Counted from the stretch's first letter, positions 27,165 to 36,384 are shown. The stretch is DNA of 37,716 nucleotides from Candidatus Magnetomicrobium cryptolimnococcus (GCA_018606805.1 JAGYWI010000026.1:1-37716); one strand, 5' to 3'. Notes: generated from the sequence alone by a model not told the origin. Numbers and translations are program-made.

Positions 27165-29498
27165 CTATTTATTATCAAGCATTTCCCAGATTCCACATGG
27201 GCACACTCCAGCACAAAATCCGCACCCTATACATATAGACTCATCCACGCGGTACTCATATGCGTTATTTTCAAGCTCTACCCTTGTAATTGCCTGCCAA
27301 TAACATGATAACTCACATAAATGACAATCCCTGCACGAGGCACAAGACATACACCTATTGGCCTCATTTGTAGCCGAAAAAGGCTCTCTACGGCAAGTAT
27401 CATAGTATGCCTCTTTGATCTTTTCATATGGAATAGCCATCTTAGGTTGCGGGCGATAATATGAGCTGCCTGATAACAGTGCATGCACAGCTTCCGCCGT
27501 TTTCCTGCCATTACCAATAGCATCCGTTACAAGACCAAGCTTTATAGCATCCCCAAGAGCGTATACCTTCGGGTCTGAGGTATGCCCTACCTCATCCGCC
27601 TCTATCCAGCCTTGCTTATTAGTATGAACGGTTTCTGATAAAAAATCTGTTAAAGGCATATCACCAATAGACATCACGATGATGTCAGTCTCTAACGATG
27701 AACCATCTTTAAAATAAAGCTTTCTTTCTTCTTTAACGTATTTATCTGTAAACTTAGGCCAAATAACCTCAGTACCAAGTGCCTTGGCTATTTCAAGCTC
27801 CTTACCAAAGGCGGCCGGCTTTTGTATATCTACAGCCGTAACCCCTGAAGCTCCACAATGAAATGCCTGCGCTGCCACATCCATACCGACATTGCCGGCG
27901 CCTACTATGACCACCTGTTTACCATTTAGGTCGGGGGCCTTACCTGTGTTTATACCGGTAAGGAAATCATAAGCTGTAACTACATCATCAGCCCCCGGTA
28001 TGTTTAACTTTCTTGGCTTATGTGCACCACTAGCAAGCACCACTATGTCGTGATTTGCATATATTTCATTGAATTTATCTCTATTTACAATTGAGCTTAG
28101 GTGGATATTAATCCCAATTTCTTTAAATCTGCCAATTTCATGAAGAAGCACATCTTGTGGCAGGCGCTCTCTTGGAATACATAGTTCAAGTTTACCGCCA
28201 AGCTTATCATGGGCTTCATACAAATTAACAGAGTGCCCTTTTAAAGCCAACTGCCATGCAGCAGAAAGGCCACCAGGTCCACCACCAATAACAGCGACCT
28301 TCTTACCCGTATCTGGCGCCCGCTTTGGAGCCGGCACGTCAAATCCCACCTTGCCGAGATTTTTAATATCAAGCGGCATATCCACCCTTCCTCTCGTACA
28401 AGCCGACATACACAGATTCGGACAGATTTCACCACACACCGTAGCCGGCAACGGGCTATACTGTAGAATCAACTCTATTGCCTCATGCAGATTACCTGAA
28501 CGTATTAGTTGAGCCCGTCTTTGCGTTGGTATACCGCTTGGACAACCCGCTTGACATGGCGGGGCATATTGGTCATTTTTCCATACAGGCTTATAACGCC
28601 TATCATTACCTGTTGTTATATAGGGCAGTACTGTTTGTGGATGACTTAAGTATGGTGCAAAAATGCCACCCTTGCCTACCCCTTTTTCCCATATATCGTC
28701 TCTAAACTTAGCTATTGACATCTTCATAGGCTGTCTTTTAGCCCTTTCTTGAGGGGTATACGGTATTAATTTTTGCCAAAGGCCCGGAAAGGTTGTTAGT
28801 GCTTCATAGTAGGAAGTTCTTTCAATAGCTTGTAGGAATCTACCCATACGCTCAGTAATCCATTGTTGGTCTACTTCGGTTAGGTCTAAAAGTTTAACAT
28901 CTACTTCGCTAAACCCCTCAATAGGTCCCCTAAAATAAATTACCCCACCAACCATGCCAACACATGGCCGATAACCAAGGATGTTTTTCTTGTTTCTTGG
29001 CGCTACTCCACAGACAACAGCCACCCCTCCAGCCTTAAACTCTGCAAAGGTATCCCCTACGTCTCTAAAATACCAGGACTCAGGCGGTGGAAGCATTGGA
29101 TTATGTTTTGTCATCGTATCGCAGCGGGCGCCTCCGCCCCCTTGAACGTACAATACACCTTGAGCTGCTGCATTATGTGCGCCATTTGTAACATTACCAA
29201 GTACGGTTATGGTTGCCCCACAGTTTATCCAACCCACATCATCAGACACACTACCATTAATAACAATTTCAGTGCCAAGCATACCCATACTACCAAGCCT
29301 CTGACCAACAGGTCCTTCTACATGCACCTTTACAGTTTCATTCGTAGGCCAGAGTCTGCCACCAATACCGTGTTGGCCATCAGCAATAATATGGAGCTCT
29401 CGGGCTCCGTCTTTTACAGCCTTCTGAATCTCCTCTTCCATCTCTCGTGAAGAGACCCTTTTACCCTCTCTTTTTCCATTTATAACCACTTTTGACAC
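27165..29498 (-). CDS. Glutamate synthase GXGXG domain fused to GltD-type NAD(P)H oxidoreductase and ferredoxin
   Basis: About 777 residues from GTG 29498, preferred because AAGGTG lies nine bases upstream and the protein then begins MSKVVINGK; a GTG at 29510 is the alternative. Domains: a GXGXG beta-helix (~1-250, repeated G-x-G turns such as GMLGTEIVINGSV), then a GltD-like N-terminal Fe-S region (CQAGCPSGIPTQ and CGEICPNLCMSACTRG). A FAD site (VAVIGGGPGGLSAA), an NAD(P) site (VVIVGAGNVGMDVAA) and a C-terminal 4Fe-4S ferredoxin (CIGCGFCAGVCPCG) follow. It should feed electrons from NAD(P)H or ferredoxin to the FMN subunit encoded upstream. The GXGXG domain is normally the C-terminal end of the large GltB subunit, so its fusion to the reductase is a distinctive arrangement. 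Confidence 0.92.
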   Translation of the reverse strand: MSKVVINGKREGKRVSSREMEEEIQKAVKDGARELHIIADGQHGIGGRLWPTNETVKVHVEGPVGQRLGSMGMLGTEIVINGSVSDDVGWINCGATITVLGNVTNGAHNAAAQGVLYVQGGGGARCDTMTKHNPMLPPPESWYFRDVGDTFAEFKAGGVAVVCGVAPRNKKNILGYRPCVGMVGGVIYFRGPIEGFSEVDVKLLDLTEVDQQWITERMGRFLQAIERTSYYEALTTFPGLWQKLIPYTPQERAKRQPMKMSIAKFRDDIWEKGVGKGGIFAPYLSHPQTVLPYITTGNDRRYKPVWKNDQYAPPCQAGCPSGIPTQRRAQLIRSGNLHEAIELILQYSPLPATVCGEICPNLCMSACTRGRVDMPLDIKNLGKVGFDVPAPKRAPDTGKKVAVIGGGPGGLSAAWQLALKGHSVNLYEAHDKLGGKLELCIPRERLPQDVLLHEIGRFKEIGINIHLSSIVNRDKFNEIYANHDIVVLASGAHKPRKLNIPGADDVVTAYDFLTGINTGKAPDLNGKQVVIVGAGNVGMDVAAQAFHCGASGVTAVDIQKPAAFGKELEIAKALGTEVIWPKFTDKYVKEERKLYFKDGSSLETDIIVMSIGDMPLTDFLSETVHTNKQGWIEADEVGHTSDPKVYALGDAIKLGLVTDAIGNGRKTAEAVHALLSGSSYYRPQPKMAIPYEKIKEAYYDTCRREPFSATNEANRCMSCASCRDCHLCELSCYWQAITRVELENNAYEYRVDESICIGCGFCAGVCPCGIWEMLDNK

Positions 29499-29550
29499 TT
29501 TAAAAAACACCTTTTTATATATATTTATTATAGCCTTTATCTATAAAAGG

Positions 29551-29774
29551 CTTACCTTCAATTTTGTTATATATTTATTGAGCATAGGGCAGACACATAG
29601 GTCTGCCCCTACATACTTACCTTCAATTTTGTTATATATTCATTGAGCATAGGGCAGACACATAGGTCTGCCCCTACATACTTACCTTCAATTTTGTTAT
29701 ATATTCATTGAGCATAGGGCAGACACATAGGTCTGCCCCTACATACTTACCTTCAATTTTGTTATATATTCATT
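29551..29774. repeat. 65-bp tandem repeat carrying a strong hairpin, 3.4 copies
   Basis: Copies start at 29551, 29616, 29681 and 29746 (the last only ~29 bp). The full copies are identical except for one base in the first. Each unit begins CTTACCTTCAATTTTG and contains GGGCAGAC-ACATAG-GTCTGCCC, an 8-bp perfect stem like the REP-type GTAGGGGCAGAC...GTCTGCCC palindromes seen in many bacterial genomes. The final partial copy runs into the stop codon of the FMN subunit gene. The array fills the gap between that gene and the GXGXG-GltD gene, so its RNA would form three successive hairpins inside the operon. Confidence 0.95.
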
Positions 29775-31434
29775 AACATACATAACTTATATCCAAACGC
29801 TCAGCAACTGCCGGGTCATCCGAACTAATACCGTCAGACATGCCAATTGGAAGCTCCGTACTTCTGCCCATTGGGGCAAATATCTTTTTTAACTCCGTAT
29901 CAAGCACTTTAAAGACATCCACCACCCTTTCTGCCACCTTGTCTGGATCAAGACGCCTGTATAGCTTAGGCTCTTGTGTCGTAATACCACGTGGACAAAG
30001 CCCCAGATTACATACATTACAGCGGTTATACTCATCCCCTAAGCAACCAGCCGCCGCCTGCATTATGTACTTACCTATGGATACGCATGATGCCCCAAGC
30101 ATGTACAACGCAGCTGCGTTTGCAGCAAGATTACCCTTCTTACCAACCCCACCAGCAGCTATAAGCGGTATTTCATTTTGTTTACCGTGTTTTACTAAGT
30201 CAAGGTAACATTCCCGCAAATTAGAAGCTATCGGGTGTCCCATCTTGTCCATTGATACGTTATAGGCTGCCCCAGTACCACCATCTTCACCATCTATTGA
30301 AAGCGCTGCGGCATATGGATTTCTTACAAGATTATTTAAAACAGATTTAGCTGTTTTTGTTCCGGATATCTTAGGATAAACTGGCACCCTAAAACCCCAT
30401 GCCATGTACATTGACTGAATCATCTTAGCAACAGCCTCTTCTATGGAATATTTAGTTTGATGCGTTGGTGGTGATGGTAAATCTACACCAATTGGAACGC
30501 CTCTGATTTCAGCAATCAGTTTAAACACCTTATGGGCCATCAAAAGCCCGCCATCACCGGGTTTAGCCCCTTGGCCGTATTTTATTTCTATTGCACACGG
30601 GTCATCTATCATGTGCGGAAGCGCCCTTACAATTTCATCCCAACCAAAATACCCAGAGGCTATTTGTGGGATAAAATACCTTATAAAGCGTGAGCGTAAT
30701 AACCGTTGGGGCATACCGCCCTCGCCTGAGCACATGACAACCGGAAGCCCCTCTACTTCATTTAGATAGGTAACCCCCATAGCGAGTCCCTCCCACATAG
30801 TCGGTGAAAGCGCTCCAACTGACATACTACCAATCATCACAGGATATATCTCACGCACCGGCGGTATAAACTTTCCAGCGATTTTGTCAATTGCAAGGTT
30901 ACCATCTATGAGTTTTAAAGGCAACTCATCAGGTGGCAATATCCTTCCTAAGTAGGTTCTAATACGAAACTCATGACGGCCTGCATCAAGTGCTGGGTCT
31001 GTCAACATGGATATTCTTGTAAATTTTAGTTTGTCAAGGGTAGACACATTTGGGTCATTTCTCCTGCCACCCCTTGTATATGCAACCCCACGCTGATTTT
31101 TATGTATAAGAAATTTATGTCGTTCATTATATTCCGGCTCTATGGCATCATTTGGACACACTAACGAACACGTAGCACACCCTATACAATATCTATCTAT
31201 ATTATTAGACTGCTTAACAACAGTCTGCACTATACGCCTAACCTGCGGCTCTGGTGTTTTACCAACCGACTCCACAGCCCTTTTTACAACAACAGACGGC
31301 GCTATTGCAAATACCGGACACACCGCCGTACACCGCCCACAGCGCTTACACCTGTCGTCTCGCCATCTTATTATATAAGGCAAATCCTTTAAAGCTAGTT
31401 CATGGTTGTGGTCCAACCTTGTAGCTGGTTCCAT
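29773..31434 (-). CDS. Glutamate synthase, FMN-binding catalytic subunit (archaeal type) with two ferredoxin sites
   Basis: 553 residues, with a perfect AGGAGGT six bases before ATG 31434. Two 4Fe-4S motifs lead: CKRCGRCTAVCP (Cys29, 32, 35, 39) and YCIGCATCSLVCP. The glutamate synthase TIM barrel follows, with KIAGKFIPPVREIYPVMIGS, KYGQGAKPGDGG, SIDGEDGGTGAA and the cluster-binding CNVCNLGLCPRGITTQEP. It makes glutamate from 2-oxoglutarate and ammonia. The ammonia comes from the separate amidotransferase encoded just upstream, which it overlaps by 40 bases, implying translational coupling. Splitting the enzyme into amidotransferase, FMN core and GXGXG parts is the archaeal-type arrangement, also found in some anaerobic bacteria. 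All catalytic regions appear intact. Confidence 0.93.
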   Translation of the reverse strand: MEPATRLDHNHELALKDLPYIIRWRDDRCKRCGRCTAVCPVFAIAPSVVVKRAVESVGKTPEPQVRRIVQTVVKQSNNIDRYCIGCATCSLVCPNDAIEPEYNERHKFLIHKNQRGVAYTRGGRRNDPNVSTLDKLKFTRISMLTDPALDAGRHEFRIRTYLGRILPPDELPLKLIDGNLAIDKIAGKFIPPVREIYPVMIGSMSVGALSPTMWEGLAMGVTYLNEVEGLPVVMCSGEGGMPQRLLRSRFIRYFIPQIASGYFGWDEIVRALPHMIDDPCAIEIKYGQGAKPGDGGLLMAHKVFKLIAEIRGVPIGVDLPSPPTHQTKYSIEEAVAKMIQSMYMAWGFRVPVYPKISGTKTAKSVLNNLVRNPYAAALSIDGEDGGTGAAYNVSMDKMGHPIASNLRECYLDLVKHGKQNEIPLIAAGGVGKKGNLAANAAALYMLGASCVSIGKYIMQAAAGCLGDEYNRCNVCNLGLCPRGITTQEPKLYRRLDPDKVAERVVDVFKVLDTELKKIFAPMGRSTELPIGMSDGISSDDPAVAERLDISYVC

Positions 31435-32522
31435 ACTCTTACCTCCTGGCCGCCGGGTGTTACAATTACCATATCATATTTCATAGGAAATACATCTATT
31501 GTTTTATCTCTATTGGGTATCGTAGAATCCACTCCACACTCCTCAGACATTAAACCTACCTTGCCCTTAACGCCGCCAACAATGCCCGGTCTTAACTTTT
31601 TGGCATCTTGTACCATAAAACATGTCCCATCAGGAGTAAATCCGATGACACAATTAGGCCCATCTATACATAATTGACGGAGCGATATTTTAAGAAAACG
31701 CACCGCTTCACTATCTTGCCTTGTGTCTATCTCCGAAACCTTAAGTGGTGTTATTATATCTTTATAATAATGCAGCGGAAGCCCCAACTGCTTGCAGCCA
31801 TAGTGCAGTATATGGGTAAACACCTCGCTATCGCTGTTATATCCCATATAACCGGGAAAACCCCTACCTTTTAAGTATTCCCTAATTGGTACAAAAGCGG
31901 TGTTTTCACCATTTGTCATAGAGCCATAGCCTTGAATAAAAAATGGGTGGCAGGCATAGAGGTTAATAGCATAGTTGGTGTTTTGCCTACCCTGTGAAAA
32001 GATTATCCTTGCCCGCAAGGTTGTATTATCTAAATTAAAAAACTCACAAAGGCTCATCGGATCGCCGACTTCTTTAAGCGTTATAATGTCAGGGTAAAAG
32101 GAAAATATAATGATAGATTCATTATTTTCCCCCATTTTTCTTAATGTAAGTTTTGTATTTAGCAATAGGCTTTCTTTTTCTTCAATATCCCTGTATTTAT
32201 AATGCTCCGGGTAATCATACACCCTACTGAAGTAATAATCATGCCCCAAAACTCCCTTAACGGGTTTTATTTTTGGTGTCCATGTGTATTTTAGTTTAAA
32301 CCCTGCCTTATTCATATAATCATCAAGTACACCAATGCCATCTTTTGAACATATACCAGAAAGTATTGGGTAATCCTTCAGTTCCTCAAACTCCCCCCCA
32401 AGGTCTTTTAAGATAAGCCCCATACCAGAGCCATCATGTCCCTCTTTCATGGTCTCAAGGGCTTGTATGTTTTCAACTGGCGAAAAATAATCTGATGCTG
32501 TTATAGCACTTAAACGGCACAT
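31395..32522 (-). CDS. Glutamate synthase glutamine amidotransferase subunit (class II, Ntn type)
   Basis: 375 residues. The sequence starts Met-Cys-Arg-Leu, so removal of Met exposes Cys2, the nucleophile of class II amidotransferases. EGHDGSGMGL, ARIIFSQGRQNTNYAINLYACHPF and the YNSDSEVFTHILHY motif fit the GATase_2 domain of split glutamate synthases. It hydrolyses glutamine and passes ammonia to the FMN subunit. It is the first gene of the minus-strand glutamate synthase unit. AAGG directly precedes the ATG and AGGG lies about ten bases earlier, so the ribosome site is not ideal, but the start is fixed by the need for Cys2. Confidence 0.93.
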   Translation of the reverse strand: MCRLSAITASDYFSPVENIQALETMKEGHDGSGMGLILKDLGGEFEELKDYPILSGICSKDGIGVLDDYMNKAGFKLKYTWTPKIKPVKGVLGHDYYFSRVYDYPEHYKYRDIEEKESLLLNTKLTLRKMGENNESIIIFSFYPDIITLKEVGDPMSLCEFFNLDNTTLRARIIFSQGRQNTNYAINLYACHPFFIQGYGSMTNGENTAFVPIREYLKGRGFPGYMGYNSDSEVFTHILHYGCKQLGLPLHYYKDIITPLKVSEIDTRQDSEAVRFLKISLRQLCIDGPNCVIGFTPDGTCFMVQDAKKLRPGIVGGVKGKVGLMSEECGVDSTIPNRDKTIDVFPMKYDMVIVTPGGQEVRVWNQLQGWTTTMN

Positions 32523-32584
32523 CCTTCATCATCCCTTTTATAAAGTTATTATTTACAGATAAGAAGAATAATATAACCGAAAAA

Positions 32585-32665
32585 AATTTTTTTGTCAAAA
32601 AAAAAGAAAAAAGATAGAAAAACGAGGGGAAACCCTTTTAAGTAAAAGGGTTATCCCCCCGCTCC
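32585..32665 (+). repeat. A-rich then G-rich palindromic element, copy 3
   Basis: AAAAAGAAAAAAGATAGAAA is followed by GGGGAAACCCTTTTA (32626-32640), a two-base gap and TAAAAGGGTT plus CCCC (32643-32658). Together they form a near-perfect long hairpin. The order and the AAGATAGA motif match the reverse complement of 21071-21165. It has no gene end beside it, unlike the other two copies. Confidence 0.6.
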
Positions 32666-32965
32666 CCCTTCCTAAAACTTTTGGCTTGTAATATATTTAG
32701 TCATTCTTATTATCTTTTCCTACATATTAAGGGATGTTATCAACGTTAATAGCAAAGTTTTGAGCCCCTGTTTGGGGTTCAAGGGTGTGAAGGCACACCT
32801 CACTGTGTGAAACCCCTTGAGCGGGATTCCAAAGGGACGAGTACCAGGGAGGTGCGCCTACGCATCTTTGGCGGGAGTGTGATGGCAGAGTCCTCACTAT
32901 GTATTTGTTTCCTTAAATACGGTGGGCAAACACTATTTAAGCAACTCTTTGAGGCTTAGGTAGTT

Positions 32966-33024
32966 GAGGGAAGTTGAAAATTATTTTACTGAATTTTAAT
33001 TGCGATACAGCCGCAATGACAAAA
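32966..33024 (+). repeat. 59-bp dispersed repeat, second copy
   Basis: It matches 646-704 at 50 of 59 positions with no gap, including AAGTTGAAAATT and the end CAATGACAAAA. Both copies lie just upstream of plus-strand genes (the permease gene and the YbjQ-like gene) and in the same orientation. Confidence 0.75.
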
Positions 33025-33107
33025 CATGGAGCTAAAGTATTATAAATTTTCTTTTCTTTTTTCAGTTTTTTCTTTTATTATAACAAAAACACATGGGGGC
33101 TCTTGTT

Positions 33108-33422
33108 ATGATACTTACAAATATCGAAACAGTGCCGGGTAAAAATATAATTGAGCACTACGGGCTTGTTTCTGGCAGCACAGTTAGGGCAAAGCACATT
33201 GGAAAGGATTTTTTGGCAGGATTAAAAAACATTACAGGGGGCGAACTAAAGGCATATACTGAATTATTAAAAGAATCACGTGATGAGGCTATAAAAAGAA
33301 TGGTTGAGCAAGCCAAACAACTTGGCGCAAATGCCGTTATTAACATACGGTTTTCGACATCAGCGGTAGCTCAAGGGGCTGCCGAACTATATGTATATGG
33401 CACAGCCGTTAAGGTTAAGTAG
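33108..33422 (+). CDS. YbjQ/UPF0145-family protein
   Basis: 104 residues from ATG 33108 (MILTNIETVPGKNI), which has GGGGG about ten bases upstream; ATG 33093 has no ribosome site and adds five residues not seen in the family. The sequence shows the YbjQ pattern: VPGKNIIEHYGLVSG, a central GGELKAYTELLKESRDEAIKRM helix and GANAVINIRF followed by YGTAV. These small proteins form pentameric barrels; their function is unknown (older annotation: heavy-metal-binding). It is followed two bases later by a second, membrane-anchored YbjQ-like gene. Confidence 0.9.
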   Translation: MILTNIETVPGKNIIEHYGLVSGSTVRAKHIGKDFLAGLKNITGGELKAYTELLKESRDEAIKRMVEQAKQLGANAVINIRFSTSAVAQGAAELYVYGTAVKVK

Positions 33423-33424
33423 AG

Positions 33425-34198
33425 ATGGACGAGGGTTGGATTAATGTTATTTTCTTCCTTATCCTTATAACCGTTGGTTATACGGTTGGGAGATATAATG
33501 AAAAAAAACACTATAAATCCATCATAGAGCGCGAAGGCAAGCTTTTAGCGTTGCCAGCACTACCAATGCACAAGGCTATTGACATGGGGCGGGAGATTAA
33601 ACATGTTACGCTTGTAATTGGAGGTGCTGTCATCTCTGTAGATTATTTTAAGAGTTTTTTAGGATTTCTTGTTAGTTTATTTGGTGGTAAGATTAGTGCG
33701 TACGAAACCCTTATTGACCGAGCACGGCGTGAGGCTGTTTTGCGTATGAAAGAGGAAGTACCAGAGGCTGATATTATTTTAAACGTACGTATAGAAACTG
33801 TGTCTATTGGTAAAGAGGCTCAAAATGCCGTTACAAGTGTTGAGGCTATTGCATATGGAACAGCTATTACATATGGAGCGGCTATTAAACATAATAAGCA
33901 GGAAATTGTTCTTAAAAACGCTGCAGTTGACGAGGAGGAGGAGGACGAGCATACTATACCAATTGATTACGTGTATCAGATTGTTTTTTCTGGGGAAATT
34001 GCTAAAGGAGAGGACATTTTTGAGGTTAAAAGACGCATTATTCAAACATTCAATATATCAGAGCGTAAATGCGACCTTATGTTTTATGGGCATACCTTAG
34101 TTGTTAAAAACAATATAAACTATGATAGGGCGCTTAAATACAAAAAACTGTTTGATAGTACCGGGGCTATTTGCCATATACGCCCGCTAATAGAGTAA
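33425..34198 (+). CDS. Membrane-anchored YbjQ-like protein with an extra C-terminal domain
   Basis: 257 residues; the ATG lies two bases after the previous stop, so translation is coupled. Residues ~6-22 form one membrane helix (INVIFFLILITVGYTVG). Residues ~50-150 repeat the YbjQ fold (KISAYETLIDRARREAVLRM, then ADIILNVRIET and AIAYGTAI). An acidic linker (EEEEDEH) leads to a ~70-residue C-terminal domain with YQIVFSGEIAKGEDIFEVK, FNISERKCDLMFYG, VVKNNINYDRALKY and TGAICHI. I have seen this pattern at the ends of various bacterial membrane proteins, but cannot name it. The gene pair probably encodes a soluble and a membrane-bound partner. Function is unknown. Confidence 0.78.
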   Translation: MDEGWINVIFFLILITVGYTVGRYNEKKHYKSIIEREGKLLALPALPMHKAIDMGREIKHVTLVIGGAVISVDYFKSFLGFLVSLFGGKISAYETLIDRARREAVLRMKEEVPEADIILNVRIETVSIGKEAQNAVTSVEAIAYGTAITYGAAIKHNKQEIVLKNAAVDEEEEDEHTIPIDYVYQIVFSGEIAKGEDIFEVKRRIIQTFNISERKCDLMFYGHTLVVKNNINYDRALKYKKLFDSTGAICHIRPLIE

Positions 34199-34262
34199 AT
34201 TAGATGAAGACATTCATAAAAAAATATAAACTACAATAATCAACCTTGGGAGGTAACGTGCT

Positions 34263-36344
34263 GTGCCATTAAAAGAACTCCTTAAAAACGGTCCACCGGA
34301 AAGCCTTGAAGAAGTAAAGGATATTTTACAAGATGCCCGTAGCTTCAAGCAAATCTACTCAGCCCCGCTTAAAAATCAAGACGGCCTTTGCCGCGACACC
34401 GAGTGGCGTGACGAAGTCCTGTACTTTTTATTGCCAGACCGTTTTAGTAACGAACAACCACACACTAAAGACAATATGCTAACGTTAGAAGACATCAAAA
34501 GCTACAGGAAAAACCCAAACAGACCTCAGTGGAGTTGGAAGAAATGGGCGGAATCCGCTCTGCGCTGGCAAGGGGGCACCATAGGCGGTATTACGGCTAA
34601 ACTTGGCTATTTGCAAGAGCTGGGTATTACGGCTTTATGGATTGGTCCCATTTTTAAACAAAGAATCCGACAAAACACATATCACGGCTATGCTATACAG
34701 GATTTCCTTGACGTTGACCCACGTTTTGGCACACGCCAAGACCTTGTAGAGCTTGTTGAGACAGCCCACAGCCGTGGAATAAAGGTTATCCTTGACATCA
34801 TATTTAACCACAGTGGCGACAACTGGGCATATACTATTGATAACGTCCCTATAATACCAGACTACCAGCACTGGCCGAGATATTATTCAGACCCCAACGA
34901 CCCTGAACTTTGTCAATACAAAACCAAATGGCGCGCTGAACTTGAAGGAAATCTAACCGACTACGTAAAGGACAAAAACGATGGCGTGTGGCCTGAAGAG
35001 CTGCAAGACTGGAGCTGTTACACACGTGCAGGGGTTGGCAATCTTGGTGCTGGCAGCATATACGACCCTCATGCTGAGCATAAGAGGAGTGATTTTTTCA
35101 CATTAAAAAACTTTGCACTTGATAATCCAAGTACGTTTCATAATTTGGCGCTTTGTTATAAGTACTGGATAGCCATTACCAATTGCGACGGCTTTAGGCT
35201 CGATACTCTTAAGCATGTCTCCATAGAGGAGGCTCGCAATTTTTGTAATACCATAAAAATGTTTGCTGAAAGTATTGGCAAATGCAATTTTTTTCTTGTT
35301 GGTGAAATCGGCAGTGGCGACTTCTTTCAAGACGCATACCTTGACCAACTAGCCGTCATGCGCTCTAATTTGGATGCTGCCTTAGATATTGGCGAACAAA
35401 AACGTGCACTCCTTGAAGTATCCATCGCTTTATTACCAGCATCCAGATATCTAAACGGTTTTATGGCAAACAGCTACGACTTTGGCTCACACCGCAACAC
35501 CGGCAAGCGCCACATATCTGTTGTTGATGACCACGACCAACTATACGCTATCGGGAAGTTGAGGTTTTCGTCGTTTATACCCGAAGACGCTCCATCGAAG
35601 GACTACCACATATGTGTCCCCACTGCTATACAGTTATTTACACTTGGCATACCGTGTATTTATTATGGAACGGAGCAGGCATTTTGCGGTCCGGCCGAAT
35701 CACAGTTGAAGTTTTTATATTCCGAGGGTTGGAATCAAGTAGATAATTACGGCGACAGGTATTTAAGAGAGGCAATGTTTGGACCTGAACACCCGCGAGC
35801 TAATCATAATTATAGTCTGGAAACTCAGTTAACTGAAACCGACTTAACCGTACCGGGCTTTGGTCCTTTTGGCACAGCCGGTAAACATTGTTTTAATAAA
35901 CAACACCCAAGCTACATTCGCATAAGTGCAATGACAAAACTACGGGCTACACACGAAGTGCTCCGTTACGGTCTTCAGTATCAAAGGGAAGTTCAGTTGC
36001 CCGGCGGCGACTTCCGCATACTTGACGTCGGTGATGAATTAATTGCATGGTCGCGCATTTATCCCGGCTCACAAGAAGCCCTTTGTATTGTAAATCCAAA
36101 TATGTATGAAAGCCGCAGCGGTAATATTGTTGTAGATAAGCTCTTGTACAAAGAAGACAGCATAAGAGAGCTAACGGTTATACTAAACACCGCACAGATT
36201 GAAGCAGGCAGTGATTATGATGGCACACATCCGATTAATTCCAAGGTACCAGTAGAGGGGCTTTTATCGGACAACTCCACTGCCTATGTGGAGATTAGCG
36301 ATATTCCGCCCGGTGAAGTTATAGTGTTAATAAAACACGTCTAA
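34263..36344 (+). CDS. GH13 alpha-amylase-family glycosyl hydrolase or transferase
   Basis: 693 residues from GTG 34263, with GGGAGG nine bases upstream; the nearby GTG at 34258 is out of frame. No signal peptide, so cytoplasmic. The (beta/alpha)8 barrel motifs are all present: region I DIIFNH (178-183), region II GFRLDTLKH with nucleophile Asp314, region III FLVGEIG with acid/base Glu348, and region IV VVDDHD with His424 and Asp425. A C-terminal beta domain follows. It should act on alpha-glucans such as glycogen or on trehalose/sucrose-type sugars; specificity cannot be read from sequence alone. No glycogen genes are nearby. It follows the YbjQ-like genes after 64 bases but has its own ribosome site. 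Confidence 0.9.
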   Translation: MPLKELLKNGPPESLEEVKDILQDARSFKQIYSAPLKNQDGLCRDTEWRDEVLYFLLPDRFSNEQPHTKDNMLTLEDIKSYRKNPNRPQWSWKKWAESALRWQGGTIGGITAKLGYLQELGITALWIGPIFKQRIRQNTYHGYAIQDFLDVDPRFGTRQDLVELVETAHSRGIKVILDIIFNHSGDNWAYTIDNVPIIPDYQHWPRYYSDPNDPELCQYKTKWRAELEGNLTDYVKDKNDGVWPEELQDWSCYTRAGVGNLGAGSIYDPHAEHKRSDFFTLKNFALDNPSTFHNLALCYKYWIAITNCDGFRLDTLKHVSIEEARNFCNTIKMFAESIGKCNFFLVGEIGSGDFFQDAYLDQLAVMRSNLDAALDIGEQKRALLEVSIALLPASRYLNGFMANSYDFGSHRNTGKRHISVVDDHDQLYAIGKLRFSSFIPEDAPSKDYHICVPTAIQLFTLGIPCIYYGTEQAFCGPAESQLKFLYSEGWNQVDNYGDRYLREAMFGPEHPRANHNYSLETQLTETDLTVPGFGPFGTAGKHCFNKQHPSYIRISAMTKLRATHEVLRYGLQYQREVQLPGGDFRILDVGDELIAWSRIYPGSQEALCIVNPNMYESRSGNIVVDKLLYKEDSIRELTVILNTAQIEAGSDYDGTHPINSKVPVEGLLSDNSTAYVEISDIPPGEVIVLIKHV

Positions 36345-36384
36345 AAAAAATAAACGGAAGAACAGAAAGAGGAACAATAGCGCT

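Larger units (their letters stand above)
32523..33107. repeat. Repeat-rich intergenic region without genes
   Basis: No coding region was recognised in ~580 bases. Contents from left: the promoter side of the glutamate synthase unit (minus); a long A-rich track; palindromic element copy 3 (32585-32665); nested palindromes around 32779-32820, with a GGTGTG-AAGG-CACACC hairpin (32784-32799) inside TCAAGGG/CCCTTGA arms; a GGTGCG-CCTA-CGCATC hairpin (32851-32866) flanked by CCAAAG/CTTTGG; the second copy of the 59-bp repeat (32966-33024); and the leader of the YbjQ-like gene. It looks like stacked remnants of small mobile or repetitive elements. Confidence 0.65.

Noticed and set aside
29551-29774. 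CRISPR array
   Set aside because: Copies are 65 bp, directly adjacent with no unique spacers; it is a plain tandem repeat.
32523-33107. tRNA or small RNA gene in the long spacer
   Set aside because: Hairpins are present, but there is no cloverleaf, TTCGA-type T-loop or promoter/terminator pairing; repeats explain the structures.
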